DNA from: Streptomyces alboflavus | Lineage (GTDB): Bacteria; Actinomycetota; Actinomycetes; Streptomycetales; Streptomycetaceae | Assembly: GCF_000716675.1 (NCBI RefSeq) | Contig: NZ_JNXT01000034.1 | Coordinates: forward strand, 24,830-88,829 | Direction of reading: 5' to 3' | DNA length: 64,000 nt | In this document: positions 53,683 through 62,026 of the stretch, in pieces | Position numbering within the stretch: position 1 is the first letter of the stretch | Layout of the letters: the number at the start of each line of letters is the position of its first letter | The notes under the pieces: model-generated | Told to the model about the DNA's origin: nothing | The model's database searches: none | Seen by the model: only the letters and a program-made list of their open reading frames with translations | Position numbers and translations under genes: made by a program

Positions 53683-54290
53683 TGCCTCAGGGACAGCCGA
53701 GTGTCGTGCCCGACGACGGGCTCACCACGCGTCAGCGGCGCAATCGGCCGCTCGTCGTCGTGCACACCGGGATCGGCAAGGGCAAGTCGACGGCCGCCTT
53801 CGGGCTCGCGCTGCGGGCCTGGAATCAGGGGTGGCCCATCGGCGTGTTCCAGTTCGTGAAGTCGGCGAAGTGGAAGGTCGGCGAGGAGAACGCGCTGCGG
53901 GTGCTCGGCGCCAGCGGGCAGGGCGGGTCCGTCGACTGGCACAAGATGGGTGAGGGGTGGTCCTGGATCCAGCGTGCCCCGGCCGACGGCGAGATGAGCA
54001 ACGAGGACAAGGCCCGTGAGGGGTGGGAGCAGGTCAAGCGGGACCTTGCCGCCGAGACGTACCAGCTGTACGTCCTCGACGAGTTCGCCTACCCCATGCA
54101 CTGGGGGTGGATCGACGTCGAGGAGGTCGTCGCCGTGCTGAAGGCCCGGCCCGGGACCCAGCATGTCGTGATCACCGGGCGCAACGCGCCGGACGCGCTC
54201 GTGGAGTACGCCGACCTCGTCACCGACATGTCCAAGGTCAAGCACCCCATGGACGCCGGTCAGAAGGGGCAGCGGGGCATCGAGTGGTAG
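53682..54290 (+). CDS. cobO: Cob(I)yrinic acid a,c-diamide adenosyltransferase
   Basis: A 202-residue enzyme of the CobO/BtuR type that adds the 5'-deoxyadenosyl group to reduced corrinoid. The phosphate-binding loop HTGIGKGKSTAAFGLALR (residues 27-44) and FVKSAKWKVGEENAL, then LDEFAYPMHWGWID and VVITGRNAPDALVEYADLVT are diagnostic. It starts in a TGATG overlap with the chelatase gene and ends overlapping cobB by seven bases. Confidence 0.96.
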   Translation: MPQGQPSVVPDDGLTTRQRRNRPLVVVHTGIGKGKSTAAFGLALRAWNQGWPIGVFQFVKSAKWKVGEENALRVLGASGQGGSVDWHKMGEGWSWIQRAPADGEMSNEDKAREGWEQVKRDLAAETYQLYVLDEFAYPMHWGWIDVEEVVAVLKARPGTQHVVITGRNAPDALVEYADLVTDMSKVKHPMDAGQKGQRGIEW

Positions 54291-55792
54291 CACGTGTCGT
54301 TGTCGCCGCGCCGTCCTCCGGGAGTGGGAAGACGACCGTCGCGACCGGGCTGATGGCCGCCTTCACGGAGGCCGGGCTCGCCGTGTCCCCGCACAAGGTC
54401 GGGCCCGACTACATCGACCCCGGATACCACTCGCTGGCCACGGGCCGCCCGGGGCGGAACCTGGACGCGTATCTGTGCGGGCCCGACCTGGTCGCCCCGC
54501 TGTTCGCGCATGGCTCCGCCGGGTGTGATCTGGCCGTTGTCGAGGGTGTGATGGGGCTGTACGACGGGGCCGCCGGGCAGGGGGAGCTGGCCTCCACCGC
54601 GCATGTCGCCAAGTTGCTGCGGGCTCCTGTCGTGCTGGTCGTCGACGCGTCGTCGCAGTCCCGGTCCGTGGCCGCGCTCGTGCATGGGTTCGCCTCTTGG
54701 GATCCGGAGGTTCGGGTCGGTGGGGTGATTCTCAACAAGGTGGGGTCGGAGCGGCACGAGGAGTTGTTGCGGGAGGCGTTGGACTCTTCCGGGGTGCCGG
54801 TGCTGGGTGCCTTGCGGCGGGCTCCGCAGGTTCGGGCGCCCTCGCGGCATCTGGGGCTCGTGCCCGTTGCCGAGCGGCGGGGGGAGGCTCTTGCGGCTGT
54901 GGCCGCGTTGGCCTCGCAGGTGCGGGGCGGGGTTGACCTTGAGGCGGTGCTTGCGTTGGCTCGCAGTGCGCCGGAGTTGTCGGGTGCGGGGTGGTCGCCC
55001 TGCGGGGCATTCCCCAGTCCCGCCCCTTCCCGAAACCGGGGCTCCGCCCCGGACCCCGGGGGTGGGTCTCCCGTGCGGGTAGGACATGCCGCCGCCGAAT
55101 CGGCGCTTCGCGCCTCGTCCTCAAACGCCGGACGGGCTGAGATCAGCTCCCCGGACGGACAGGGGCCGCCAGACGACTCCGACGGGCGGAAGCCGCCCGT
55201 CGTCGCCCTTGCCGGAGGCGCCGCGTTCTCCTTCTCCTACGCCGAGCACGCCGAGCTGCTCGCCGCCGCCGGGGCCGAGGTCGTGACCTTCGATCCGCTG
55301 CACGACGAGGAGTTGCCCCCCGGCACCCGAGGGCTCGTCATCGGTGGTGGGTTTCCCGAGGTGTACGCGCCGGAGTTGTCCGCCAACGAGCCCTTGCGGA
55401 AGGCCGTGGCGGAACTTGCCGGGAGCGGCGCGCCCGTCGCCGCCGAGTGTGCGGGGCTGCTCTATCTGGCGCGGGAGTTGGACGGGAAGCCGATGTGCGG
55501 GGTCCTGGACGCGACCGCGCGGATGTCGGAGCGGCTGACGTTGGGGTATCGCGAGGCCGTCGCCGTGTCGGACAGTGCGCTCGTGGGCGTGGGCACGCGG
55601 ATGCGCGGGCACGAGTTCCACCGCACGGTCGTGGAGCCGGGCGCGGGGGCGGCTCCCGCCTGGGGGCTGCACGCTCCTGAACGGCGCGTCGAAGGTTTCG
55701 TACAACGGGGTGTGCACGCGAGTTATCTGCACACGCACTGGGCCGCCGAGCCCGGGATCGCCCGTCGGTTCGTGGAGAGGTGCAAGGCATGA
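54284..55792 (+). CDS. cobB: Hydrogenobyrinic/cobyrinic acid a,c-diamide synthase with repeat-derived linker
   Basis: A 502-residue enzyme that amidates the a and c side chains. The N-terminal ATP domain has PSSGSGKTTVATGLMAAF (residues 9-26), GPDYIDPGYH and EGVMGLYDG; the C-terminal amidotransferase domain has VVALAGGAAFSFSYAEHAEL (about residue 308), GGGFPEVYA, AAECAGLLYL (nucleophile Cys) and GYREA. Between them, residues about 239-286 are encoded by a dispersed repeat (54998-55140) and read SPCGAFPSPAPSRNRG and so on to SSNAGRAE; the protein is correspondingly longer than usual for CobB. The frame is uninterrupted. Starts at GTG 54284 inside cobO's end. Confidence 0.94.
   Translation: MVARVVVAAPSSGSGKTTVATGLMAAFTEAGLAVSPHKVGPDYIDPGYHSLATGRPGRNLDAYLCGPDLVAPLFAHGSAGCDLAVVEGVMGLYDGAAGQGELASTAHVAKLLRAPVVLVVDASSQSRSVAALVHGFASWDPEVRVGGVILNKVGSERHEELLREALDSSGVPVLGALRRAPQVRAPSRHLGLVPVAERRGEALAAVAALASQVRGGVDLEAVLALARSAPELSGAGWSPCGAFPSPAPSRNRGSAPDPGGGSPVRVGHAAAESALRASSSNAGRAEISSPDGQGPPDDSDGRKPPVVALAGGAAFSFSYAEHAELLAAAGAEVVTFDPLHDEELPPGTRGLVIGGGFPEVYAPELSANEPLRKAVAELAGSGAPVAAECAGLLYLARELDGKPMCGVLDATARMSERLTLGYREAVAVSDSALVGVGTRMRGHEFHRTVVEPGAGAAPAWGLHAPERRVEGFVQRGVHASYLHTHWAAEPGIARRFVERCKA
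54998..55140 (+). repeat. Dispersed palindromic repeat, copy B, inside cobB
   Basis: Begins CCCTGCGGGGC, includes CCCGCCCCTTCCCGAAACCG and GGGGCTCCGCCCC, then a longer middle part, and ends CGTCCTCAAACGCC then GGACGGGCTGA, identical to copy A over the last 27 bases. It is read in frame in cobB and codes for the linker between the two domains. Confidence 0.85.
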
Positions 55793-56529
55793 GTGGCAGC
55801 GGCAGCAGGCTGATCGGCGTGGGGGTCGGCCCCGGCGATCCCGAGCTTGTGACCGTCAAGGGCGTGAACGCGCTGCGTGGCGCCGACGTCGTCGTCGTAC
55901 CCGTGATGGACACCGGCGAGCGCGGCCGCGCCGAGGCCACGGTGCTGCACTATGTGCCGGAGGACCGTGTCGTACGCGTCGTGTTCGCGCTGAACGAGCG
56001 CACCGACCGGGCGCGGCGCGAGGCGGCCTGGGACGCCGCCGGGGAGCGCGTCGCCGAACTGCTGCGGGAGCGCGGCACGGTGGCGTTCGCGACGATCGGC
56101 GACCCCAATGTGTACTCGACGTTCACCTATCTCGCGCAGACGATCGAGGGACTTGTGCCGGGGGTCGCTGTCGAGACCGTGCCCGGGATCACCGCCATGC
56201 AGGACCTCGCGGCGCGCAGCGGAGCCGTCCTCACCGAGGGCACCGAGCCGTTGACGCTGGTGCCGGTGACGGCCGGGGCCGCCGTCCTGAAGGACGCGCT
56301 CGCCGGGCCGGGGACCGTGGTGGCGTACAAGTTCGGGCGACTCGCGCACGAGGTCGCGGCGGCGCTGCGGGAGACCGGGCGGACCGAGGACGCGGTGTGG
56401 GGGTCGGCGCTCGGGCTGCCCGAGGAGTCCATCCGGGGCGCCGAGGAACTGGGCGACGGGCCGCTGCCGTACCTGTCGACGCTCATCGCGCCCGCGCGGC
56501 GCGAGAGCGGGCGGGGCGGGAAGCTGTGA
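55789..56529 (+). CDS. cobI: Precorrin-2 C20-methyltransferase
   Basis: A 246-residue SAM-dependent tetrapyrrole methylase. The glycine-rich GVGVGPGDPELVTVKG (residues 10-25), DADV-type ADVVVVPVMD, FATIGDPNVYSTFTYL and ETVPGITAMQDLAAR are the C20-methyltransferase landmarks. Starts in an ATGA overlap with cobB. It is the last gene of this segment; the next cob gene lies beyond the antisense ZIP gene. Confidence 0.95.
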   Translation: MSGSGSRLIGVGVGPGDPELVTVKGVNALRGADVVVVPVMDTGERGRAEATVLHYVPEDRVVRVVFALNERTDRARREAAWDAAGERVAELLRERGTVAFATIGDPNVYSTFTYLAQTIEGLVPGVAVETVPGITAMQDLAARSGAVLTEGTEPLTLVPVTAGAAVLKDALAGPGTVVAYKFGRLAHEVAAALRETGRTEDAVWGSALGLPEESIRGAEELGDGPLPYLSTLIAPARRESGRGGKL

Positions 56530-56549
56530 CCTTCGACCGGGGGCGCGGC

Positions 56550-57281
56550 TCACTCGGCGATGCCCACCACCAGCCAGATGAACGCCGCCCCCGCCACCGT
56601 GCAGAGCAGCGTCGAGCGCGCCGGGTGGTCGTGGTGGGCCTCGGGCAGGATCTCGGCGGCGGCGAGGTAGAGCAGGGCGCCGCCGAAGAAGCCGAGATAG
56701 CCGCCGAGCAGTTGCTCCGGAATGGTGAAGGCCAGCGTGGTCGCCGCGCCCACGACCGGGGCGGCCGCGTCGGCGAACAGCATCGCGACGGCCTTGCGGC
56801 GCGCGTTCCCGTACAGCCGGGTGATCGTGTACGTGTTGAAGCCGTCCGCGAAGTCGTGGGCGATGACGGCGACCGCCACCGCCACGCCCATGCCGCCGCC
56901 CACCTGGAACGCGGCGCCGATCGCGACCCCGTCCATCACGCTGTGGCCGACCATCGCCGCGGCCGCCGTCAGGCCGACCTCCGGGACCCGGCCGCCCGGG
57001 TGCTCGTCGGCCCCGTGCGCCGACCGGCGCAGCGCGAGCAGCCGCTCCACGACGTGCGCGAACAGGAAGCCCGCGACGGCCAGGAGCAGCGCCGCCGGTA
57101 CGCCGAAGACCGGTCCTCCGGCCGCCTCCAGGGCCTCGGGGAGCAGATCGAGGCCGACCACGCCGAGCATCAGGCCGCCCGCGAGGCCGAGCACCAGATG
57201 GCGCCGGTCGGTGACCCGCCCGGCGGTCCAGCCGCCGACGAGTGTCATCACGAACGCGCCGAGCGCCACGAACACCGCCAT
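56550..57281 (-). CDS. ZIP family metal transporter, antisense within the cob cluster
   Basis: A 243-residue protein with eight transmembrane helices and a His-poor central loop. The two ZIP motifs, usually HN-x-P-E-G type, appear as GHSVMDGVAIGAA (helix 4) and AHDFADGFNTYTI (helix 5). ZIP proteins import Zn, Fe, Mn or other divalent ions. Its position between cobI and cobM, against their direction, raises cobalt supply as a possibility, but the family fit is to metal uptake in general. It begins MAVFVALGAFVMTL. Confidence 0.85.
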   Translation of the reverse strand: MAVFVALGAFVMTLVGGWTAGRVTDRRHLVLGLAGGLMLGVVGLDLLPEALEAAGGPVFGVPAALLLAVAGFLFAHVVERLLALRRSAHGADEHPGGRVPEVGLTAAAAMVGHSVMDGVAIGAAFQVGGGMGVAVAVAVIAHDFADGFNTYTITRLYGNARRKAVAMLFADAAAPVVGAATTLAFTIPEQLLGGYLGFFGGALLYLAAAEILPEAHHDHPARSTLLCTVAGAAFIWLVVGIAE

Positions 57282-57390
57282 GCGCTCTTGCTAGCCGATT
57301 GAGCCCGCGCCCGCATCGCGCACCCGCCCCCTGGCCCCACCGGCCACTCCCCCGGCCCCGTCCCCGGGCCGCATGTCTTCGTCAGTCCCC

Positions 57391-57440
57391 GTTCTGCACG
57401 AGTCCGTACGAGTCAGTACGAGCCCGTACGAGTCTGTATG
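57391..57440 (+). repeat. Five 10-bp direct repeats upstream of cobM
   Basis: Successive units GTTCTGCACG, AGTCCGTACG, AGTCAGTACG, AGCCCGTACG and AGTCTGTATG, phased at exactly 10 bases, end 14 bases before the cobM ATG. One-helical-turn spacing makes a cooperative protein-binding array or a promoter-proximal control element possible. Confidence 0.75.
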
Positions 57441-57454
57441 AGAGGAACCTCCTC

Positions 57455-58276
57455 ATGGCCGACGCCGCCCCCACCGGCAAGGTGACCTTCGTCGGGGCCG
57501 GTCCCGGCGCCGCCGATCTGCTGACGTTCCGGGCCGCCCGGGCCATCGCGGACGCCGACGTGGTGATCTGGGCCGCGAGCCTGGTGCAGGCCGACGTCCT
57601 GGAGCACGCCCGCGAGGGCGCCGAGATCCTGGACTCGGCGGTGATGTCCCTGGAGGACGTCGTGGCCGTGTACGAGCGGGCCGCGCGGGACGGCCTGAAG
57701 GTCGCCAGGATCCACTCCGGTGACCCGGCGCTGTGGGGCGGCACGCAGGAGCAGTTCGACCGGTGCGCCGAGCTCGGCGTCGAGACGGAGATCGTGCCGG
57801 GTGTCTCGTCGTTCTCGGCGGTCGCCGCCATCGCCGGGCGCGAGCTGACCATTCCCGAGGTCGCCCAGTCCGTGATCCTGACCCGGCTCGGCGGCGGCAA
57901 GACGCCGATGCCGCCCGGTGAGGAGGTGCGGGAGTTCGCGCGGCACGGCACGACGATGGCGCTGTTCCTGTCGGCGGCGCGCAGCGGCCAGCTCGTGCGG
58001 GAGCTCCTCGAAGGCGGCTATCCGACGACCACGCCCGTCGTCGTCGCGTACCAGGCCACCTGGCCGGAGGAGCTCGTCCTGACCTGCACCATCGAGACGC
58101 TCGAGGAGACGGTCAAGGAACACCGGCTGTGGAAGCACACCCTGTTCCTGGTCGGCCCCGCCCTCGGCGCCCACGGCACCCGCTCGCACCTCTACCACCC
58201 CGGCCACTTCCACGGCTTCCGCAAGGCCGACCCCGAGGCCCGCGCGGCCCTGCGCGCCGAGAGGTCCGAACGGTGA
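57455..58276 (+). CDS. cobM: Precorrin-4 C11-methyltransferase
   Basis: A 273-residue tetrapyrrole methylase. VGAGPGAADLLTFRAARAI near residue 14, IWAASLV, RIHSGDPALWGGTQEQ and LTRLGGGKTPMPPGEEVREF mark the C11 enzyme. ATG 57455 with AGAGGAA upstream is chosen over longer in-frame starts in the repeat array. Its stop overlaps the cobL start as GTGA. It begins the second part of the cluster, which may have its own promoter. Confidence 0.95.
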   Translation: MADAAPTGKVTFVGAGPGAADLLTFRAARAIADADVVIWAASLVQADVLEHAREGAEILDSAVMSLEDVVAVYERAARDGLKVARIHSGDPALWGGTQEQFDRCAELGVETEIVPGVSSFSAVAAIAGRELTIPEVAQSVILTRLGGGKTPMPPGEEVREFARHGTTMALFLSAARSGQLVRELLEGGYPTTTPVVVAYQATWPEELVLTCTIETLEETVKEHRLWKHTLFLVGPALGAHGTRSHLYHPGHFHGFRKADPEARAALRAERSER

Positions 58277-59703
58277 TCACGGTCTTCGGTACGGGGACGG
58301 GCGCCCCGTTGGACGCGGCGGCACGGGCTGCGGTGCGGGGCGCCACCCTGGTGGTGGGCGGCCGCCGTCACCTGGAGGCGGCGGCTGTACCGGAGGGGGT
58401 GGAGCGGGTCGTACTGGGCCCACTGGCACCGGCCCTGGACGCGATCGAGCGGCATCTTCAGGCCGACGGTGGTGACGTATCAGCCCGTCGTGGGGGTCCC
58501 TCCCTGCTCATTGAGAGCTTGGGGGAGTTTGAGGACGAGGCCGAAGGCCGATCGGCGGGACCATGTGAGGAGCACGCCGACACCGACGGCAGCAGCCCAC
58601 GCGTGGTCGTCCTCGCCTCCGGGGACCCCGGCTTCTTCGGCATCGCGCGCGCCCTAGCGACCCGCTTCGGGCCGAACGCCCTCGACGTCAGGCCCGGCGT
58701 CTCCTCCGTGGCGACGGCGTTCGCCCGGGTCGGCCTCCCCTGGGACGACGCGGTCGTGGTCAGCGCCCACGGCCGCGACCTCCGTACGGCCGTGAACGCC
58801 TGCCGAGCCCACCCGAAGGTGGCCGTCCTGACGGGCCCGGGAAGCGGCCCCGCCGAACTGGGCGCCGAACTGGCCCGCCGCACGGAGAACCGCACCCTGG
58901 TGGTGGCCGCCGCCCTGGGCGACCCCGCCAGAGAACACGTGGAAAGGGTCACCCCCGCCGAAGCCGCCGCCCGCGACTGGGGCACCTCGGTCAGCGTCGT
59001 GCTCTGCCTCGACGAGGAGCGCGCGGTCACCGCGGCCGCCCGTACCGTCGCGGGGCCGCGGACCGGGCCCGGCCGGTGGGCCCTGGCCGAGGAGGAGTTC
59101 AGCCACCGGGACTCGATGATCACCAAGTTCGAGGTGCGGGCCCTCGCGCTCGCCCGGCTCGGGCCGCGCGTGGGCGACCTGGTGTGGGACATCGGCGCGG
59201 GGTCCGGCTCCGTCGCCGTGGAGTGCGCGCGGCTCGGCGCCGCCGTGACCGCCGTGGAGAAGACCGCCGACGGCGTCGAGCGCGTCCGCGCGAACGCCGC
59301 CGCGCACGGCGTCGACGTCCTCGCCGTGCACGGGGCCGCGCCCACCGTGCTCTCCGACCTGTCCGACCCCGACGCCGTGTTCGTCGGGGGCGGCGGGCGC
59401 GAGCTGCCCGCCATCGTCACCGCGTGCGCGCGGCGGGCGCGGCGGGCCGTGGTGGTGTCCCTCGCCGCGGTCGACCGGGTGCCCGCGGTGCGGGCCGCGC
59501 TGCTCGGGGCCGGGTTCGACTGTGACGGGGTGCTGTTGCAGTCCTCGCGGCTCGCGCCGCTGCCGGGTGAGGTCACGCGGCTCGCGGCGACCAATCCGGT
59601 GTTTCTGCTGTGGGGTACGCGGGGCGGGTCCGGGGCGGCGGCACCTGAGCCATCACCCCCCTCTACGACATCAAATCCCTTGAACGAAGGAGCAGTTCAG
59701 TGA
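58273..59703 (+). CDS. cobL: Precorrin-6Y C5,15-methyltransferase (decarboxylating), CbiE-CbiT fusion, with repeat-derived insert
   Basis: A 476-residue bifunctional enzyme. The CbiE-type half (residues 1-~260) has VITVFGTGTGAPLDAAAR and VVLASGDPGFFGIARAL; the CbiT-type half (~270-476) has VWDIGAGSGSVAVECARLG and AVFVGGGGRELPAIV. An unusual segment (about residues 67-108: DVSARRGGPSLLIE, SLGEFEDEAEGR, then EEHADTDGSSPR) separates the early CbiE strand from VVVLASGDPG; 58480-58545 of it is an inverted dispersed repeat. The frame is intact. GTG 58273 overlaps the cobM stop. Confidence 0.94.
   Translation: MITVFGTGTGAPLDAAARAAVRGATLVVGGRRHLEAAAVPEGVERVVLGPLAPALDAIERHLQADGGDVSARRGGPSLLIESLGEFEDEAEGRSAGPCEEHADTDGSSPRVVVLASGDPGFFGIARALATRFGPNALDVRPGVSSVATAFARVGLPWDDAVVVSAHGRDLRTAVNACRAHPKVAVLTGPGSGPAELGAELARRTENRTLVVAAALGDPAREHVERVTPAEAAARDWGTSVSVVLCLDEERAVTAAARTVAGPRTGPGRWALAEEEFSHRDSMITKFEVRALALARLGPRVGDLVWDIGAGSGSVAVECARLGAAVTAVEKTADGVERVRANAAAHGVDVLAVHGAAPTVLSDLSDPDAVFVGGGGRELPAIVTACARRARRAVVVSLAAVDRVPAVRAALLGAGFDCDGVLLQSSRLAPLPGEVTRLAATNPVFLLWGTRGGSGAAAPEPSPPSTTSNPLNEGAVQ
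58480..58545 (-). repeat. Dispersed repeat, copy C, inverted, inside cobL
   Basis: TCAGCCCGTC at the left and GTTTGAGGACGAGG at 58527-58540 are the reverse complements of the 3' end of copies A and B. Between them is GTGGGGGTCCCTCCCTGC, then a CTCATTGAG loop and CTTGGGGGA, a second hairpin element. So copy C is a nested pair of elements. Confidence 0.7.
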
Positions 59704-61406
59704 TCGGCGTCATCTCCGCCACGGAGTCGGGTGGGCGTGCGGGTGCGCGGCTCGCCGCTGCCTGGCCCGCGCGTACGCGGGTGTACGAGGGTCCCGTGCG
59801 GGAGGCGTTCGAGCGGGCCTTCCGCGAGTGCGAGCAGGTGGTGTGCTTTCTCGCCGCGGGCGCCGTGGTGCGGTTGGCCGCGCCGCTGCTCGCGGGGAAG
59901 GGGGTCGACCCCGGGGTCGTGTGTGTCGATGAGGGTGGGCGGTTCGCCGTCGCCCTCCTGGGCGGGCACGGCGGGGGCGCGAACGCGTTGGCGCGGGATG
60001 TCGGGGAAGTCCTCGGCGCCGAGCCGGTGATCACCACCGCCACGGACGCGGTGTCCGTTCCCGGGCTCGACACGCTGGGGTTCCCCGTGGAGGGGGATGT
60101 CGCGGGGGTGACCCGGGCCATGCTGGACGGCGAACCCGTCGCCCTGGAGGCGGAGTTGGCGTGGCCGCTCCCCGCCCTTCCGTCGAATGTCGGCGCGCCG
60201 GGGGCCGGGGCATCGGCGGGGGCGCAGCTGCGGGTCACCGACCGCACCCTGGAGCCCGCCCTGCGGGAAGCCGTGCTGCGGCCGCCCTCGCTCGTCGTGG
60301 GGGTCGGGGCCAGCAAGGGGGCGCCCGTCGACGAGGTCCTCGGCCTGGTGCGGGAGTCGCTGCGCGCGGCCGGTCTTTCCGCGCCCTGTGTGCGGGAGCT
60401 GGCGACCGTCGACGCCAAGCGGGACGAGCCCGGGATCGTGGAGGCGGCCGGGCGGCTCGGGGTGCCGCTGGTGACGTACACCGCCGAGGAGCTGGCAGAC
60501 GTCGTCGTGCCGAATCCCTCCGATGCGCCGCTCGCCGCCGTCGGGACGCCGTCGGTCGCGGAGGCCGCGGCGCTGCGCGGCGGCGGTGAACTCGTCGTGC
60601 CGAAGCGGAAGTCGGAGCGCGCCGACGGCAGGCCCGCCATGGCCACGTGTGCCGTGGTGCGGCGGCCCGCGCGGGGGCGGCTCGCCGTCGTGGGGCTCGG
60701 GCCCGGTGCCCGGGACCTGCTCACGCCCCGCGCCCGCGACGAACTGCGGCGCGCCGCCGTACTCGTGGGCCTCGACCAGTACGTCGACCAGATCCGGGAT
60801 CTGCTGCGGCCGGGGACGCGGGTGATCGAGTCGGGGCTCGGCGCCGAGGAGGAGCGGGCCCGTACCGCCGTCGCCGAGGCCCGCGAGGGCCGGGCGGTGG
60901 CGCTGATCGGGTCGGGCGACGCGGGCGTGTACGCGATGGCGTCGCCCGCGCTCGCCGAGGCCGGGGACGACATCGACGTCGTCGGCGTACCGGGAGTGAC
61001 CGCCGCGCTGGCCGCCGGTGCGCTGCTCGGCGCGCCCCTCGGCCACGACCACGTGTCGATCAGCCTGTCCGACCTGCACACGCCGTGGGAGGTCATCGAG
61101 CGCCGGGTGCGCGCGGCGGCCGAGGCGGACCTGGTCGTGACGTTCTACAACCCGCGCAGCCGCGGCCGTGACTGGCAGCTGCCCAAGTCCCTGGCGCTGC
61201 TCGCCGAGCACCGGGCGGCCTCGACGCCCGTCGGTGTCGTGCGCAACGCCTCGCGCCCCGACGAGAGCGTGCGCCTGACCACGCTGGCCGCGCTCGACCC
61301 GGACAGCGTCGACATGATGACCGTCGTGACCGTCGGCAACACCGCGACCCGCGCCATCGCGGGCCGCATGGTGACGCCGCGCGGCTACCGCTGGCAGGGG
61401 GTGTGA
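59700..61406 (+). CDS. cobJ: CbiG-CobJ fusion: cobalamin ring contraction protein and precorrin-3B C17-methyltransferase
   Basis: A 568-residue two-domain protein. The N-terminal CbiG-type half (about 1-305) shows CFLAAGAVVRLAAPLL, DEGGRFAVALLGGHGGGAN and GVGASKGAPVDEVLGL; the C-terminal CobJ/CbiH half has VVGLGPGARDLLTPRA (about residue 325), LIGSGDAGVYAMASP, TFYNPRSRGRDWQL and VVTVGNTATRA. The fusion places ring-contraction chemistry (CbiG opens the lactone in the anaerobic route) with the methyltransferase. GTG 59700 has GAAGGAG nine bases upstream and overlaps the cobL stop. Confidence 0.95.
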   Translation: MIGVISATESGGRAGARLAAAWPARTRVYEGPVREAFERAFRECEQVVCFLAAGAVVRLAAPLLAGKGVDPGVVCVDEGGRFAVALLGGHGGGANALARDVGEVLGAEPVITTATDAVSVPGLDTLGFPVEGDVAGVTRAMLDGEPVALEAELAWPLPALPSNVGAPGAGASAGAQLRVTDRTLEPALREAVLRPPSLVVGVGASKGAPVDEVLGLVRESLRAAGLSAPCVRELATVDAKRDEPGIVEAAGRLGVPLVTYTAEELADVVVPNPSDAPLAAVGTPSVAEAAALRGGGELVVPKRKSERADGRPAMATCAVVRRPARGRLAVVGLGPGARDLLTPRARDELRRAAVLVGLDQYVDQIRDLLRPGTRVIESGLGAEEERARTAVAEAREGRAVALIGSGDAGVYAMASPALAEAGDDIDVVGVPGVTAALAAGALLGAPLGHDHVSISLSDLHTPWEVIERRVRAAAEADLVVTFYNPRSRGRDWQLPKSLALLAEHRAASTPVGVVRNASRPDESVRLTTLAALDPDSVDMMTVVTVGNTATRAIAGRMVTPRGYRWQGV

Positions 61407-62026
61407 CCGCGATGAGCGCTGCGGAACGGATCGTTCATCCCATCGAGCAGGAGTCGTTCCGGCGGCTGCGCTCCCGGCTCGACACCTCGCACTTCGCACC
61501 CCTGACGCGCGCCGTCGTGGAGCGCGTCATCCACTCCGCGGCGGACCTGGAGTACGCGCGGGACCTGGTGACGGACGAGGAGTCGCTGGTACGCGGCCAC
61601 GCCGCCCTGCACGCGGGCGCGCCCGTCGTCGTGGACGTGGAGATGGTCGCGGCCGGGATCACACGGCGCGAGACGGTGTGCCGCCTGAAGGACGCCACGT
61701 CCGGTCCCGACCTGACGCGTTCGGCGCACGCGGTGCGGCTCGCGTACGAGCAGGTCGGCCCCGGCGCGCTCTGGGTGATCGGGTGCGCGCCCACCGCCCT
61801 GGAGGAACTGCTGCTGCTCGACGCCAGGCCCGCGCTCGTGATCGGCCTGCCGGTCGGCTTCGTGGGCGCCGTCGAGTCCAAGGAGGCGCTGCGCGCCAGC
61901 GGGCTTCCCGCCGTCAGCAACGTGTCCGAGAAGGGGGGTTCGGCGGTCGCGTCGGCCGCTCTGAACGCCCTGCTGTACCACCCCCCGGCGCCGGGCGCCG
62001 GGGTCCGACCCGAGGAGAACAAGTGA
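61403..62026 (+). CDS. cobH: Precorrin-8X methylmutase
   Basis: A 207-residue enzyme that moves the C11 methyl to C12, giving hydrogenobyrinic acid. HPIEQESFRRLRSRLD near the start, VIHSAADLEYARDLV with the catalytic His, CAPTALEELLLL, GLPVGFVGAVESKEAL and EKGGSAVASAALNALLY are diagnostic. Starts in a GTGA overlap with cobJ (alternative ATG 61412); its stop overlaps cbiX. Confidence 0.96.
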   Translation: MTAMSAAERIVHPIEQESFRRLRSRLDTSHFAPLTRAVVERVIHSAADLEYARDLVTDEESLVRGHAALHAGAPVVVDVEMVAAGITRRETVCRLKDATSGPDLTRSAHAVRLAYEQVGPGALWVIGCAPTALEELLLLDARPALVIGLPVGFVGAVESKEALRASGLPAVSNVSEKGGSAVASAALNALLYHPPAPGAGVRPEENK

